DNA of 64,000 nucleotides from positions 26,331-90,330 of the forward strand of contig SVQW01000012.1 in the NCBI GenBank assembly GCA_015065085.1, in the 5' to 3' direction. Positions 17,801 through 26,336 of the stretch are shown piece by piece. Position 1 is the stretch's first letter. Every line of letters starts with the position of its first letter. This DNA is from Oscillospiraceae bacterium (GTDB taxonomy: Bacteria > Bacillota > Clostridia > Oscillospirales > SIG627). Made by a program: the position numbers and the translations under genes. The notes beneath the pieces were generated by a model that saw nothing but the letters and a program-made list of their open reading frames with translations, had not been told where the DNA came from and did not search any database.

Positions 17801-20800
17801 ATCATATTCCGCCTCCACCGAAAGCGCACCGAAAGCGGGATGTGCGTCATAATCGTCAAAGCTGTCCATGACAGGCTGAAGATACAGCATATATTCCACA
17901 CTGTCACCTTCACGGCAATTCACACTTATATCTGTGTACATAACGCAGGTGCGTGCCGACAATCGCAAAGAAGCATTCACCAGTCTGTAACCGTCGGTCA
18001 TGTTGAAATCGGCACTGTCACGGTTATATTCAAACCCCACCTTTACATCCCCTCCGCACAGCTCGCCCGCAGGAGAAAATATTTTTCCGTTTATGCAGGC
18101 TGCGGTAACGAATCCGCGTCTGCGTGAAGTAATGTCGGTTGGCGGAACATTTACACAGCGGTTTCTTCGCTCTCCGCGCCTTTCAAGCCATATATGTCCG
18201 CTGTCGGACACTCTCAAACTGCTTCTGTATCCGCTGAAAAGCGCTATGCGGGGGTTCGCCGTATCTATGTGTTCGCTTTTTAGTCCGTAAGGAGACCTCG
18301 TGCGTTTTTCGGGTATATCACCGCTGTCAATGTCATTGAAAATATTGGCATCGGTAGGTATTTTTTCCTGCAAAAGCTCTGCGGCGCACGCCATCTGAGC
18401 ATCCGCCATAAATCGTCTGCGGAACACATTTGAAAAAACGATATTGGCACAGGCAACTATGCTCATCCCCACATGATGCGCCATGTAGCTTTCCACCATG
18501 GCATAGTCACCCTCGGCGCGTGAAGGGGTAAAATCCGCCGCTTCATAAAAGCCGTACACCGAGTACATACCCAGCGACTTCATGATTTCAAGATTTTCAA
18601 GCACTTTTACAGGATTGCACTCCATCATAAGAAATGAAGAATAAGGTGAAAAAACAAACTCCTTGTCCTGCTCATGTTTAAGACTGAGAAACGGTGCACC
18701 AATGGCTTTATACTGATAATTCATGCGGGCATCAAATTCGTAAAATCCGCATTCCGAGCTTCCCCATACACGCTGTTTTCCCACCGATGCGCCGTGACGC
18801 ATCTGCTCGCGGAAAGCAAATTGCAAAGCCTCATAGGAAAAGCTGTTTTTATACACCGGCAAAAGAAGCGCCGGCATAAAGTATTCAAAGGCAGTTCCCG
18901 TCCAGGACGCCGCACCGATATAAGAACCCCGGCTGATGAGTATTCTGCCGATGGATGCCCAGTGACGTTTAGGCACAATTCCCCGCGCTACGGCATAGTA
19001 GCTTGTAGTGCGCGCCTCACTCATAAACAGGTCATAACACCCCTCACCCATGCTGTCATTGTCGGCATTATACCCAAGATAAAACAAATCACGCTGAGAA
19101 TTGTAAAGCGCTCTGAAATCCGTTTTATCCATAATATCGCGTATTCGGCTCATAACAAATTCCAGTCTGCCGTCCGAGACACTGTATTCCTTAAGTCCCT
19201 TCTCCAAAGCCGCAAGACAGGTTATAAAATTACCGCTGTCTACGGTTGAAACGTATTTTGTACCTTCAACAGACAGAGTGCAGTTATCGTACCAGTTGAA
19301 CAAATGACCGTGCCATTTTTCCATTTTGCAAACGGTATCAAGTGTGTTGTTTATGCGCTCATACAGCTCGTTCCCGTTTATGAATCCGAAATCGCATGCC
19401 GCCATTACCGACAAAAGATAAAGTCCTATATTTGTCGGGGAGCATTTACGTGCACAGGAATACACGGGAGAAAACTGCACGTTATCCGGCGGAAGATGAT
19501 TTTGTTCAGCCGTCACCTCGGCTGCGAAGAATTTCCACATATCCCGACAATATTCCGTCACGGTATCGCATTGCTTTGAAGTGATGCGGAGGGTGTTATC
19601 CAACGGACGCGCCAAGAGATAACATATGACCGGGCTGAGAAAGAACATAATACCCATAAATCTCACAAAACCGCCGTCGGGCAAAACAAACAGCAGCCCT
19701 GCCGCCACACTGTACTTCATATACCCGTAATAAGCACGCAAACCGCCACCCTTAGCCTTATCGGCTTCAAGAGCGGTTGTCCACTCAAGCATATTTCGGT
19801 GTGAAATTTTCATGCGCCACAAGCTTCTTACAATAGCATCCGCATTGATGTACGCACGATGAAAAAGAGTGGAAATGTCGTAAAGCAAATTAAGAAAAGC
19901 AGACCATATACCGCTTATTACATCGGCAGTGAACTTTCGGAATATCTGCTGAAAGCGTCTGCTTGTAACTATACCGACGGCATCACACACAAAGGGAACA
20001 AACAGATACGACAGTGTGGGTATCATCACACGCTCATATCCGCTTACAGCCGCAAAAACTATGCCGACAACACCCAGTATCGGTAGTGTTATGCGGGAAA
20101 TATTACTCCACAGCTTATATTTTGACAGATTGCCAAGGGGATTTTTCGTGCTTACACCCTCTGCATTTTTAACTCTTGTTCCGGCAAACGCCATCGCCTG
20201 AACATCGCCCCTTGACCAGCGGTGCTCGCGTTTAAAATAGGAAATGGCATTTTGAGGAAGGCTGTCGGTAAACACCACATCGCTGACAAGTCCGCATCTG
20301 AGCAAACACCCCTCCAGAATATCGTGGCTCAGAACGCTTTCGTCCGGAAAAGCCCCGTCAATCACAGTCAAAAAGGCATCCACATCAAAAATACCCTTTC
20401 CGCAAAACATACCGCTCGAAAAAAAGCTCTGGTAGATATCAAATGCGGCAGAGGAGTATATATCCTTGCCTCCCGCGCCGCTTTTGAGCACGCAAAACGG
20501 GGTTTTGCCCGACGGTTCAAGAGCATAGCTCATAAGAGGCTGCATTATTCCGTAGCCGCTTTTTACATAGCTTCGCCCGTTTTCGGTTTCAATTACGGGC
20601 TTGTTCAGCGGATGAGCCATTGCCGAGCAAAGCTGAGGTATCTGCCCCATCCCCACTTCGGTATCCGCATCCAATGTGAGTACGTATTTTACGTCTTTAA
20701 GCTGTGAAATGTCACCGCCGATATGGCTGAGGGTAGTATCAATTCCCCTCAGCAGGCGGCTAAGCTCAATAACCGCACCGCGCTTTCTTTCGTATCCCAT

Positions 20801-22081
20801 ATAGCAGTTCTGGGTCTTGCTGTACACCCTGCTTCGTATGAAAACATAAAAACCTCCGCTGTATTTTCTGTTAAGCTTTTCCACACACTCCAGTGCGTTT
20901 TTTATTATTCTTTCATCCTCCGGGCTTGTTTGGCTGTCACATTCTTTAAGGTCGCCCAGTATCCCGAAATATAGGTTTTTATCACGGTTGGCAAGATAAA
21001 ACCGCTCCAGTCGTTCAAACAGCTTTCCGTCCTCGTTTTCGCCGAACAGAAGCGATGTTATTACCGTAAGCGTGCGCCATTCCCTCGGTATACCGCCGGG
21101 ATGCTCGGATTTCAGCTTAGGTATTATGCCCGGCTTTGCCGTTCGGGAGAAAAAACGGTCACACAGCATACGCGTACTTTCAAAAATGGGAATTATAAAA
21201 ATCAGCACCGACGGTATTATAAAATATCCCATATCCAGACACATACAGACAGATGCAAAAAGCAAACCGAAAAACACCAATGTCATGGCAATAACATACG
21301 GTGCACAATTCGGCTTGTTCATAAGATAAAAGCCTATGTGCCTCATATCACCGTCATTGGCAGTGCATTTTTCAAGTATTTCCTTAAGCACCTCGGTCTG
21401 GCTCATGCGTCTTTTACGGGACAGCTTTTCAAGCCTTGTGCGGTAAAGTGCCTGGGTCGGCTTATCCATACGTGAGTAAACTCCCGCAGGGTCCAGCCTC
21501 ATCATACGCTCGATGGGTGAATATCCCGTCACATATGCCCCAAAATCGATTATGGAGCTTTTTCGCAACGAGGTTATAAGGTTGCGCGCCAGATTTTCAT
21601 CCGCAATAGCCTTTTCCGCCCAGGCAAGGTCAGATCCGCCCTTGAATGAAAGCTGACCGCACAACAATGAAATACGCTGTATAATAACCGCTTTCATTGC
21701 ATTCTGAACACTTGAAATTTCACGGTCATCCAAAAAGTCGTTACGTGAAAACACTTCAAAAAAACTGCTTACAGCGTCGTTATTAAGCTCATATTCCGTG
21801 AAAAAGAACAGCTTTTCCACATACGAATAAAGCCGTGAAGACAACGGAAGCTCACGGCGCGGAGCCTTTAAAAGCTGTTTTGCTTCACGCTCGATAATAT
21901 AGTAATTATCCGACAGCCACTTGGCACTTACAGCATTGCCCACCGTGTCATTTCTGACAGCGGTACGGCAAAAACGCTTTATACGCCTCAAATCGGAAGA
22001 AATATCCGGGCATTTCTGTATACGCGCGGGGGAATTGTATATTTTTATGGCATATTCCTTTATCTGTACTTTATCCGGCAT
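14822..22081 (-). CDS. Cyclic beta-glucan synthase-like protein (GT84 / glycoamylase-like / GH94)
   Basis: Giant membrane enzyme resembling NdvB/ChvB cyclic beta-1,2-glucan synthases, which polymerise glucose from UDP-glucose and cyclise the chain. The start at 22081 (2419 residues) has an AAAGGA site at good spacing; a far upstream ATG would overlap secA. Domain order: N-terminal helical region; membrane helices near residues 270-320; GT84 core with DAD (LTLDADTEVG, about 470) and HRWSRGDVQ (about 620); further membrane helices near 690-850; glycoamylase-like domain (GHLFNWYDN, about 925); C-terminal GH94-like phosphorylase domain with GFRDQLQD and the catalytic-Asp-type SCDWNDGF (about 2170). 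It is shorter than the proteobacterial enzymes (about 2800). The product in this organism is inferred. Confidence 0.85.
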   Translation of the reverse strand: MPDKVQIKEYAIKIYNSPARIQKCPDISSDLRRIKRFCRTAVRNDTVGNAVSAKWLSDNYYIIEREAKQLLKAPRRELPLSSRLYSYVEKLFFFTEYELNNDAVSSFFEVFSRNDFLDDREISSVQNAMKAVIIQRISLLCGQLSFKGGSDLAWAEKAIADENLARNLITSLRKSSIIDFGAYVTGYSPIERMMRLDPAGVYSRMDKPTQALYRTRLEKLSRKRRMSQTEVLKEILEKCTANDGDMRHIGFYLMNKPNCAPYVIAMTLVFFGLLFASVCMCLDMGYFIIPSVLIFIIPIFESTRMLCDRFFSRTAKPGIIPKLKSEHPGGIPREWRTLTVITSLLFGENEDGKLFERLERFYLANRDKNLYFGILGDLKECDSQTSPEDERIIKNALECVEKLNRKYSGGFYVFIRSRVYSKTQNCYMGYERKRGAVIELSRLLRGIDTTLSHIGGDISQLKDVKYVLTLDADTEVGMGQIPQLCSAMAHPLNKPVIETENGRSYVKSGYGIMQPLMSYALEPSGKTPFCVLKSGAGGKDIYSSAAFDIYQSFFSSGMFCGKGIFDVDAFLTVIDGAFPDESVLSHDILEGCLLRCGLVSDVVFTDSLPQNAISYFKREHRWSRGDVQAMAFAGTRVKNAEGVSTKNPLGNLSKYKLWSNISRITLPILGVVGIVFAAVSGYERVMIPTLSYLFVPFVCDAVGIVTSRRFQQIFRKFTADVISGIWSAFLNLLYDISTLFHRAYINADAIVRSLWRMKISHRNMLEWTTALEADKAKGGGLRAYYGYMKYSVAAGLLFVLPDGGFVRFMGIMFFLSPVICYLLARPLDNTLRITSKQCDTVTEYCRDMWKFFAAEVTAEQNHLPPDNVQFSPVYSCARKCSPTNIGLYLLSVMAACDFGFINGNELYERINNTLDTVCKMEKWHGHLFNWYDNCTLSVEGTKYVSTVDSGNFITCLAALEKGLKEYSVSDGRLEFVMSRIRDIMDKTDFRALYNSQRDLFYLGYNADNDSMGEGCYDLFMSEARTTSYYAVARGIVPKRHWASIGRILISRGSYIGAASWTGTAFEYFMPALLLPVYKNSFSYEALQFAFREQMRHGASVGKQRVWGSSECGFYEFDARMNYQYKAIGAPFLSLKHEQDKEFVFSPYSSFLMMECNPVKVLENLEIMKSLGMYSVYGFYEAADFTPSRAEGDYAMVESYMAHHVGMSIVACANIVFSNVFRRRFMADAQMACAAELLQEKIPTDANIFNDIDSGDIPEKRTRSPYGLKSEHIDTANPRIALFSGYRSSLRVSDSGHIWLERRGERRNRCVNVPPTDITSRRRGFVTAACINGKIFSPAGELCGGDVKVGFEYNRDSADFNMTDGYRLVNASLRLSARTCVMYTDISVNCREGDSVEYMLYLQPVMDSFDDYDAHPAFGALSVEAEYDAQNKIIIFHRRSRKPGEDLYLAAGCAQVNVNLQFETRADMLFAEFDELCDVLKSDATLSCTTGACIDPRLLIRVNSSNAHRHGKSTEKLCFMVLCATDKAKAINAFLKARDNYGTQREADALATANTKKALETSTDRMDISDHLLMEKILRAVSFRQNGVSIDTVPEKNFSREELWKYSVSGDVPVVCVYVQSEKQLTFCGRMIMLHRLCNLKGLMYDLVFVMNETEVYTRPIAGGLRALCSGYRSDYLVGKKGGLFFVGDAEAREIFRTVSCLWLEGDEETESAPYTSGLYNIFTSPDRHWQGEKYEAVYETYGGDFTSLGFVIDKNSKRPPLSYAHVLSNRVFGTVITQNSLGYTWFSNSHERRLTRFENSAYDSFASETVYMKGESGLYDLCRTASRVEYLPNRAVYSGRAQDTAYKIEVFVHDKLFVKSVRVKLSRPQKVFYALRPTFSSAVYYVRGENNIVFGSHFSKDKGLVVMPREENCFVYTSLFEALDGYGAINDMAVIGKEGSDLEFSLCCITGEKTMEYTLEVLKNGTFDAFAGQSLEMTKELLGGMLQKSPVGSDGIELMKNFWLPYQAVFCRFFARGALYQSGGAYGFRDQLQDCRIFFGSNPRIARRHIIRCAAHQFEEGDVQHWWHNLTAPDGSSPGIRSRCSDDYLWLVYTACEYAEKTGDNSIWDVKVRYLHDQPLGVSEHERYSTPQRSDIYESVYEHCGRAVNLFEKRGLGAHGMPFIGSCDWNDGFSAVGEAGRGESVWLALFGRIVLEKFARVCLQKGEDASRFFRLSDTLGKNIDKFAYNGKWFLRGFYDDGSPLGDESCDECRIDLLPQAFSAICDDFLQRTRPNAYRSDKARIKSGLDYAYKYLYDPENRILKLFSPPFEDTDQNPGYIKSYAAGLRENGGQYTHAAVWGAMGFECAGQSERAEEIKRALCPALRAADEQLFKKYMTEPYVVCGDVYSNISHPARGGWSWYTGSAAWYYELLSNSGDA

Positions 22082-22202
22082 GATATGTCCTTTCGGAAAG
22101 AAAATTTTTACATCGCTTTTATTTTGCACGCATGAAATCAAATCATACATTTTATTATTCAAATGTTTACATTTATCCCTTTCATTGAGAGCAATAATAT
22201 AG

Positions 22203-22208
22203 TATAAT
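22203..22208 (+). promoter_or_regulatory. Probable -10 element upstream of secA
   Basis: TATAAT about 50 nt before the secA start; no good -35 element lies 16-18 bp upstream, so this is a weak or activator-dependent promoter call. The 176-bp divergent region 22082-22257 holds nothing else I can name. Confidence 0.4.
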
Positions 22209-22257
22209 AAGATGATAAATACACTATTGTAAAATTCGGAAAGGTTGTTGCATACAA

Positions 22258-25005
22258 ATGGGTATAATTTCAAAAATCTTCGGAACTCATTCCGAGCGTG
22301 AAATAAAAAGAATAATTCCGCTTGTGGACAAAATTGAATCCCTTGCCGATGAGTATAAAGCTTTAAGCGACGAGCAGCTCAAGGCAAAAACCGCGGAATT
22401 CAAAAAACGTCTTGCCGATGGTGAAACACTTGATGATATACTTTGTGAGGCATTTGCAACGGTGCGCGAGGCATCCGACCGTGTGCTTGGCAAAAGGCAT
22501 TACAGAGTTCAGCTTATCGGCGGTATAATAATCCATCAGGGACGTATTGCCGAAATGCGTACAGGCGAAGGTAAAACCCTTGTGGCAACGCTCCCCGCCT
22601 ACCTCAACGCGCTCTCCGGAAAAGGCGTTCATGTTGTCACGGTAAACGACTATCTTGCCAAGCGTGACAGCGAGTGGATGGGAAAAGTATACAATTATCT
22701 CGGTCTCACCGTAGGTCTTATAATTCACGACATAAAGCCGGAGGACAGAAAGGCACAGTATGATGCCGACATCACCTACGGTACAAACAACGAGTTCGGA
22801 TTTGACTATCTGCGTGACAACATGGTTATTTACAAGGAGCACATGGTTCAGCGCGGTCATAATTTTGCCGTTGTGGATGAGGTGGATTCCATCCTCATCG
22901 ACGAAGCGCGTACTCCTCTTATCATTTCGGGACAGGGCAATGAGTCTTCCGAAATATACGAAACAGCCGACAAATTTGCCCGCACTCTCAAGGTATTCCG
23001 CATAAAGGAGCTGGACGACAAAAAGGACAACGATGACATTGATGCGGATTACATCGTAGATGAAAAAGCCAATACTGCCGTGCTCACAAAGTACGGAATA
23101 GAAAAGGCGGAGAGCTTTTTCAAGCTTGAAAATCTTACCGACCCCGAGAACTCCGAAATTGCCCATCACATCAACCAGGCTATACGCGCACACGGCGTAA
23201 TGAAGCGCGATGTGGATTACGTGGTAAAGGATGGTGAGGTAATAATTGTCGACGGCTTTACGGGACGTCTCATGCACGGCAGACGTTACTCCAACGGTCT
23301 GCATCAGGCAATAGAGGCAAAAGAGCATGTAAAGGTTGAAAAGGAATCAAAAACCCTTGCCACCATCACCTTCCAGAACTATTTCCGTCTTTATTCCAAG
23401 CTCAGCGGTATGACAGGTACCGCACTTACGGAGGAGTCGGAATTCCGCGAGATATACAATCTGGATGTCATTGAAATTCCCACCAACCGCCCCATGATAC
23501 GCAAAGACAATGTTGACCTTGTTTACAAAACACGTCAGGCAAAGCTCAAAGCCATTGTAGAGCAGATAAAAAAATGTCACGAAAAGGGACAACCCGTACT
23601 GGTGGGTACTGTTTCCATCGACAAGTCGGAAGAGCTTTCACGCATGCTGACAAAGGAAAACATCAAGCACAATGTCCTGAATGCGAAGCTTCACGAAAAG
23701 GAAGCGGAAATAGTTGCTCAGGCAGGTAAATTCGGTGCAGTCACCATTGCTACCAACATGGCAGGCCGAGGCACCGACATAATGCTTGGCGGTAACGCAG
23801 AATATCTTGCGAAGCAGGAATTGGAGCGTGAAGGTATTGAGGAAAGGCTCCTCATATTATGTGACAGCACCTTTGACACCGACGATGCCGAAATACTCGA
23901 AGTGCGCGAAAAATTCCGTATCCTGACCGCAAAGCACCAGCAACAGATAGCTCCCGAAGCAGAAAAAGTGCGTGCAGCAGGCGGTCTGTACATTTTGGGT
24001 ACCGAGCGCCACGAAGCCAGACGTATCGACAACCAGCTCCGCGGACGTGCGGGACGTCAGGGTGACCCCGGCGAATCCACTTTCTTCCTCTCCTTCGAGG
24101 ATGACCTTATGCGTTTGTTCGGAAGCGACCGTGTAATGGGTATGGTTAACCTTGCGCTTGAGGATGACAAGCCCATGGATATGAAAATCATATCGGGCAC
24201 TATCGAAACAGCGCAAAAAAACCTGGAAGACAAGCACTTTAACAGCCGTAAGAACGTCCTGAAGTTTGACGATGTAATGAATCAGCAAAGAACCATTATC
24301 TATGACCAGCGTCGCGAAGTTCTTAACGGCGAAAACATCAAGGAAAAAATAGCAAACATGATGGAGAGCTGGATAACCTCCAACGTAGACACTTTCTGCT
24401 CTGCGGAGGCTGCACCGGACGACTGGAATTTTGACAGTCTGAGAGCTTACTTCGCCATGTTCATGATGGCGACCGGCGCAGACTTCAGATATGACCAGGA
24501 ACAGCTTTCATCCGTCACTTCAGATGATATAAAACAGCTTCTTATACAGCGTGCAAACGAAATTTATGCCAAAAAAGAGGAGCTTTTCGGTGCGGACGAT
24601 ATGCGCGAAGCGGAACGCACCATTCTGTTGGGCAACGTTGACGACAAGTGGATGGAACACATTGACGCCATGGATGACCTCAAGGAAGGCATCTATCTCC
24701 AGGCATACGCCCAGCACGATCCTGTTACAGCATACAAAATCGAGGGCTCCCAGATGTTCGAGGAAATGGTTACCGCCATCCGTGAGGACACCGTAAAATC
24801 ACTTATCATGCTCCAGAAGCAGGAAAAGCCCATTGAAAGAAAGAAGGTTGCCATCGAAACAGGTGCTTCGCACGGCGCCTCCGACGGCTCTATCAAAAGA
24901 AAGCCCATCCACACTGCTCACACAAAGGTCGGCAGAAATGACCTCTGCCCCTGCGGAAGCGGCAAAAAATACAAAAAATGCTGCGGTTGGGATGAATCAA
25001 ACTGA
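22258..25005 (+). CDS. secA: Preprotein translocase ATPase SecA
   Basis: Cytoplasmic motor that pushes unfolded preproteins through SecYEG. Length 915 residues. The Walker A motif MRTGEGKTLVAT (Lys106) and Walker B VVDEVDSILIDEARTP lie in NBD1; TNMAGRGTDIMLGG and RRIDNQLRGRAGRQGDPG mark NBD2. The C-terminus carries the zinc-binding CPCGSGKKYKKCC. The ATG is 13 nt after a GGAAAGG site, longer than usual, but MGIISKIFGT is a normal SecA beginning. A membrane protein gene follows 39 nt downstream on the same strand. As an essential export component it would also serve the secreted SLH and repeat proteins nearby. Confidence 0.98.
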   Translation: MGIISKIFGTHSEREIKRIIPLVDKIESLADEYKALSDEQLKAKTAEFKKRLADGETLDDILCEAFATVREASDRVLGKRHYRVQLIGGIIIHQGRIAEMRTGEGKTLVATLPAYLNALSGKGVHVVTVNDYLAKRDSEWMGKVYNYLGLTVGLIIHDIKPEDRKAQYDADITYGTNNEFGFDYLRDNMVIYKEHMVQRGHNFAVVDEVDSILIDEARTPLIISGQGNESSEIYETADKFARTLKVFRIKELDDKKDNDDIDADYIVDEKANTAVLTKYGIEKAESFFKLENLTDPENSEIAHHINQAIRAHGVMKRDVDYVVKDGEVIIVDGFTGRLMHGRRYSNGLHQAIEAKEHVKVEKESKTLATITFQNYFRLYSKLSGMTGTALTEESEFREIYNLDVIEIPTNRPMIRKDNVDLVYKTRQAKLKAIVEQIKKCHEKGQPVLVGTVSIDKSEELSRMLTKENIKHNVLNAKLHEKEAEIVAQAGKFGAVTIATNMAGRGTDIMLGGNAEYLAKQELEREGIEERLLILCDSTFDTDDAEILEVREKFRILTAKHQQQIAPEAEKVRAAGGLYILGTERHEARRIDNQLRGRAGRQGDPGESTFFLSFEDDLMRLFGSDRVMGMVNLALEDDKPMDMKIISGTIETAQKNLEDKHFNSRKNVLKFDDVMNQQRTIIYDQRREVLNGENIKEKIANMMESWITSNVDTFCSAEAAPDDWNFDSLRAYFAMFMMATGADFRYDQEQLSSVTSDDIKQLLIQRANEIYAKKEELFGADDMREAERTILLGNVDDKWMEHIDAMDDLKEGIYLQAYAQHDPVTAYKIEGSQMFEEMVTAIREDTVKSLIMLQKQEKPIERKKVAIETGASHGASDGSIKRKPIHTAHTKVGRNDLCPCGSGKKYKKCCGWDESN

Positions 25006-25044
25006 TTTTGACTCGTATATGCAACCGTAAAGGAGAATGAAAAC

Positions 25045-26319
25045 ATGGGAACAGGTCTTATAATCGCAGGAACAATATTTCTTCTCAATCCCAATATAAA
25101 CATTGTGGATCTTCTGCCCGATTTCATAGGATACATTTTGATATTCCGCGGACTTTTCCGACTGGCTGACATGGATGACCGCATGGCAAGCGCCAGAAAA
25201 AAAGCAAAATGGTTATTGTTTGTCAGCCTTGCAAAAATAGTTTTCATGCTCCAGCTCCCCTCTTCAAGCGACAGTGACGTTCTTTTATTCACATTTTGCT
25301 TTGCGGTAATCGAAATACTTTTGTGTATACCGCTTTTCAGCGAATTTTTCGGCGGAATGAACTATCTTTGCTCCCGCTACGACAACGAAACAGCACTGAA
25401 AAGCGAATCGGAAGCCAAGGCGCTTATATATATTTTTTTGATATTAAAAAACGCCCTGCCCGTTATACCCGAGCTTTTCTCTCTCAACGACGCGACATAC
25501 GGCTTTGAGCTGAACCATGACCACTACAAGCACATCAGAGACATGGAAATAATAAAAAAGATTTCCGTTATAGGCGCTTTTGTAATTGTCCTTATATGTG
25601 CCGTTGTGATAGGCATAAAATTTATCTCATATCTCAGAAAAGTAAACTCGGACAAGCAGTTTATTTCACGTCTTGAAGCCTACTACCGAGAAAATATTCT
25701 CAGCGATTCGGCAATGTGGGCAAGACGCCATCAGAATCTTGCTCTCACTTTCTTTGCCGTGGGAATAATGTTTTTCAACAACATTTATCTGGACACATTC
25801 CCGGTAACCCCCGATTCATTGGGATATATATTCTTTCTTGCGGGTGCGTTCTATCTGGCAAAGCTTGGTATAAACGTCTTTTGCATGTCGCTGTTATCCG
25901 TTGCGGGCACGGCAATATGTGCAGTAAGTAATATTTACCGTATGTACTGCTCGGGCTTCGGTGCCTTTTCAGGCTACTACTGGGATTACTTCAAAACTTC
26001 CTATGCAATACCGCTGGATATAATCTGTGCAGTAATTTTCATTGCAACAACGGCAATACTTCTACGCCATATCCGCACAGTGACTGCCGATAATCCCGAC
26101 GGTGTGGTATTCCCGTCAAAAGTGCTCACCTCGTTAATTCCCGTCGCGGCGTTATCCACAATGCTTACCGACCTTTTGCCCATTCTGGACAAAACAGCAG
26201 TTTCAGATGCAATACCGGACTATTACGCCATTTTTGCATTCATAATTCCCGTGTGCACACTTGCTGTAACATCGGTGTGCGCGGCGCAAATGCTCAAAAT
26301 GCGCACTGCCGCACAATAA
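25045..26319 (+). CDS. Polytopic membrane protein of unknown function with internal duplication
   Basis: I do not recognise a named family. The 424-residue protein has about ten hydrophobic helices. The N-terminal half contains NPNINIVDLLPDFIGYILIF and the second half a related phrase, LDTFPVTPDSLGYIFFLAGA, each followed by a helix and a charged loop, so the protein is probably built from two homologous halves. It has a strong AAAGGAG site 8-10 nt from the ATG, follows secA closely and precedes the GH106-like gene by 17 nt, so it sits in one transcription unit with them. No signal peptide cleavage site or enzymatic motif is visible. Confidence 0.75.
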   Translation: MGTGLIIAGTIFLLNPNINIVDLLPDFIGYILIFRGLFRLADMDDRMASARKKAKWLLFVSLAKIVFMLQLPSSSDSDVLLFTFCFAVIEILLCIPLFSEFFGGMNYLCSRYDNETALKSESEAKALIYIFLILKNALPVIPELFSLNDATYGFELNHDHYKHIRDMEIIKKISVIGAFVIVLICAVVIGIKFISYLRKVNSDKQFISRLEAYYRENILSDSAMWARRHQNLALTFFAVGIMFFNNIYLDTFPVTPDSLGYIFFLAGAFYLAKLGINVFCMSLLSVAGTAICAVSNIYRMYCSGFGAFSGYYWDYFKTSYAIPLDIICAVIFIATTAILLRHIRTVTADNPDGVVFPSKVLTSLIPVAALSTMLTDLLPILDKTAVSDAIPDYYAIFAFIIPVCTLAVTSVCAAQMLKMRTAAQ

Positions 26320-26336
26320 ATTAAGGAGTACAAAGT

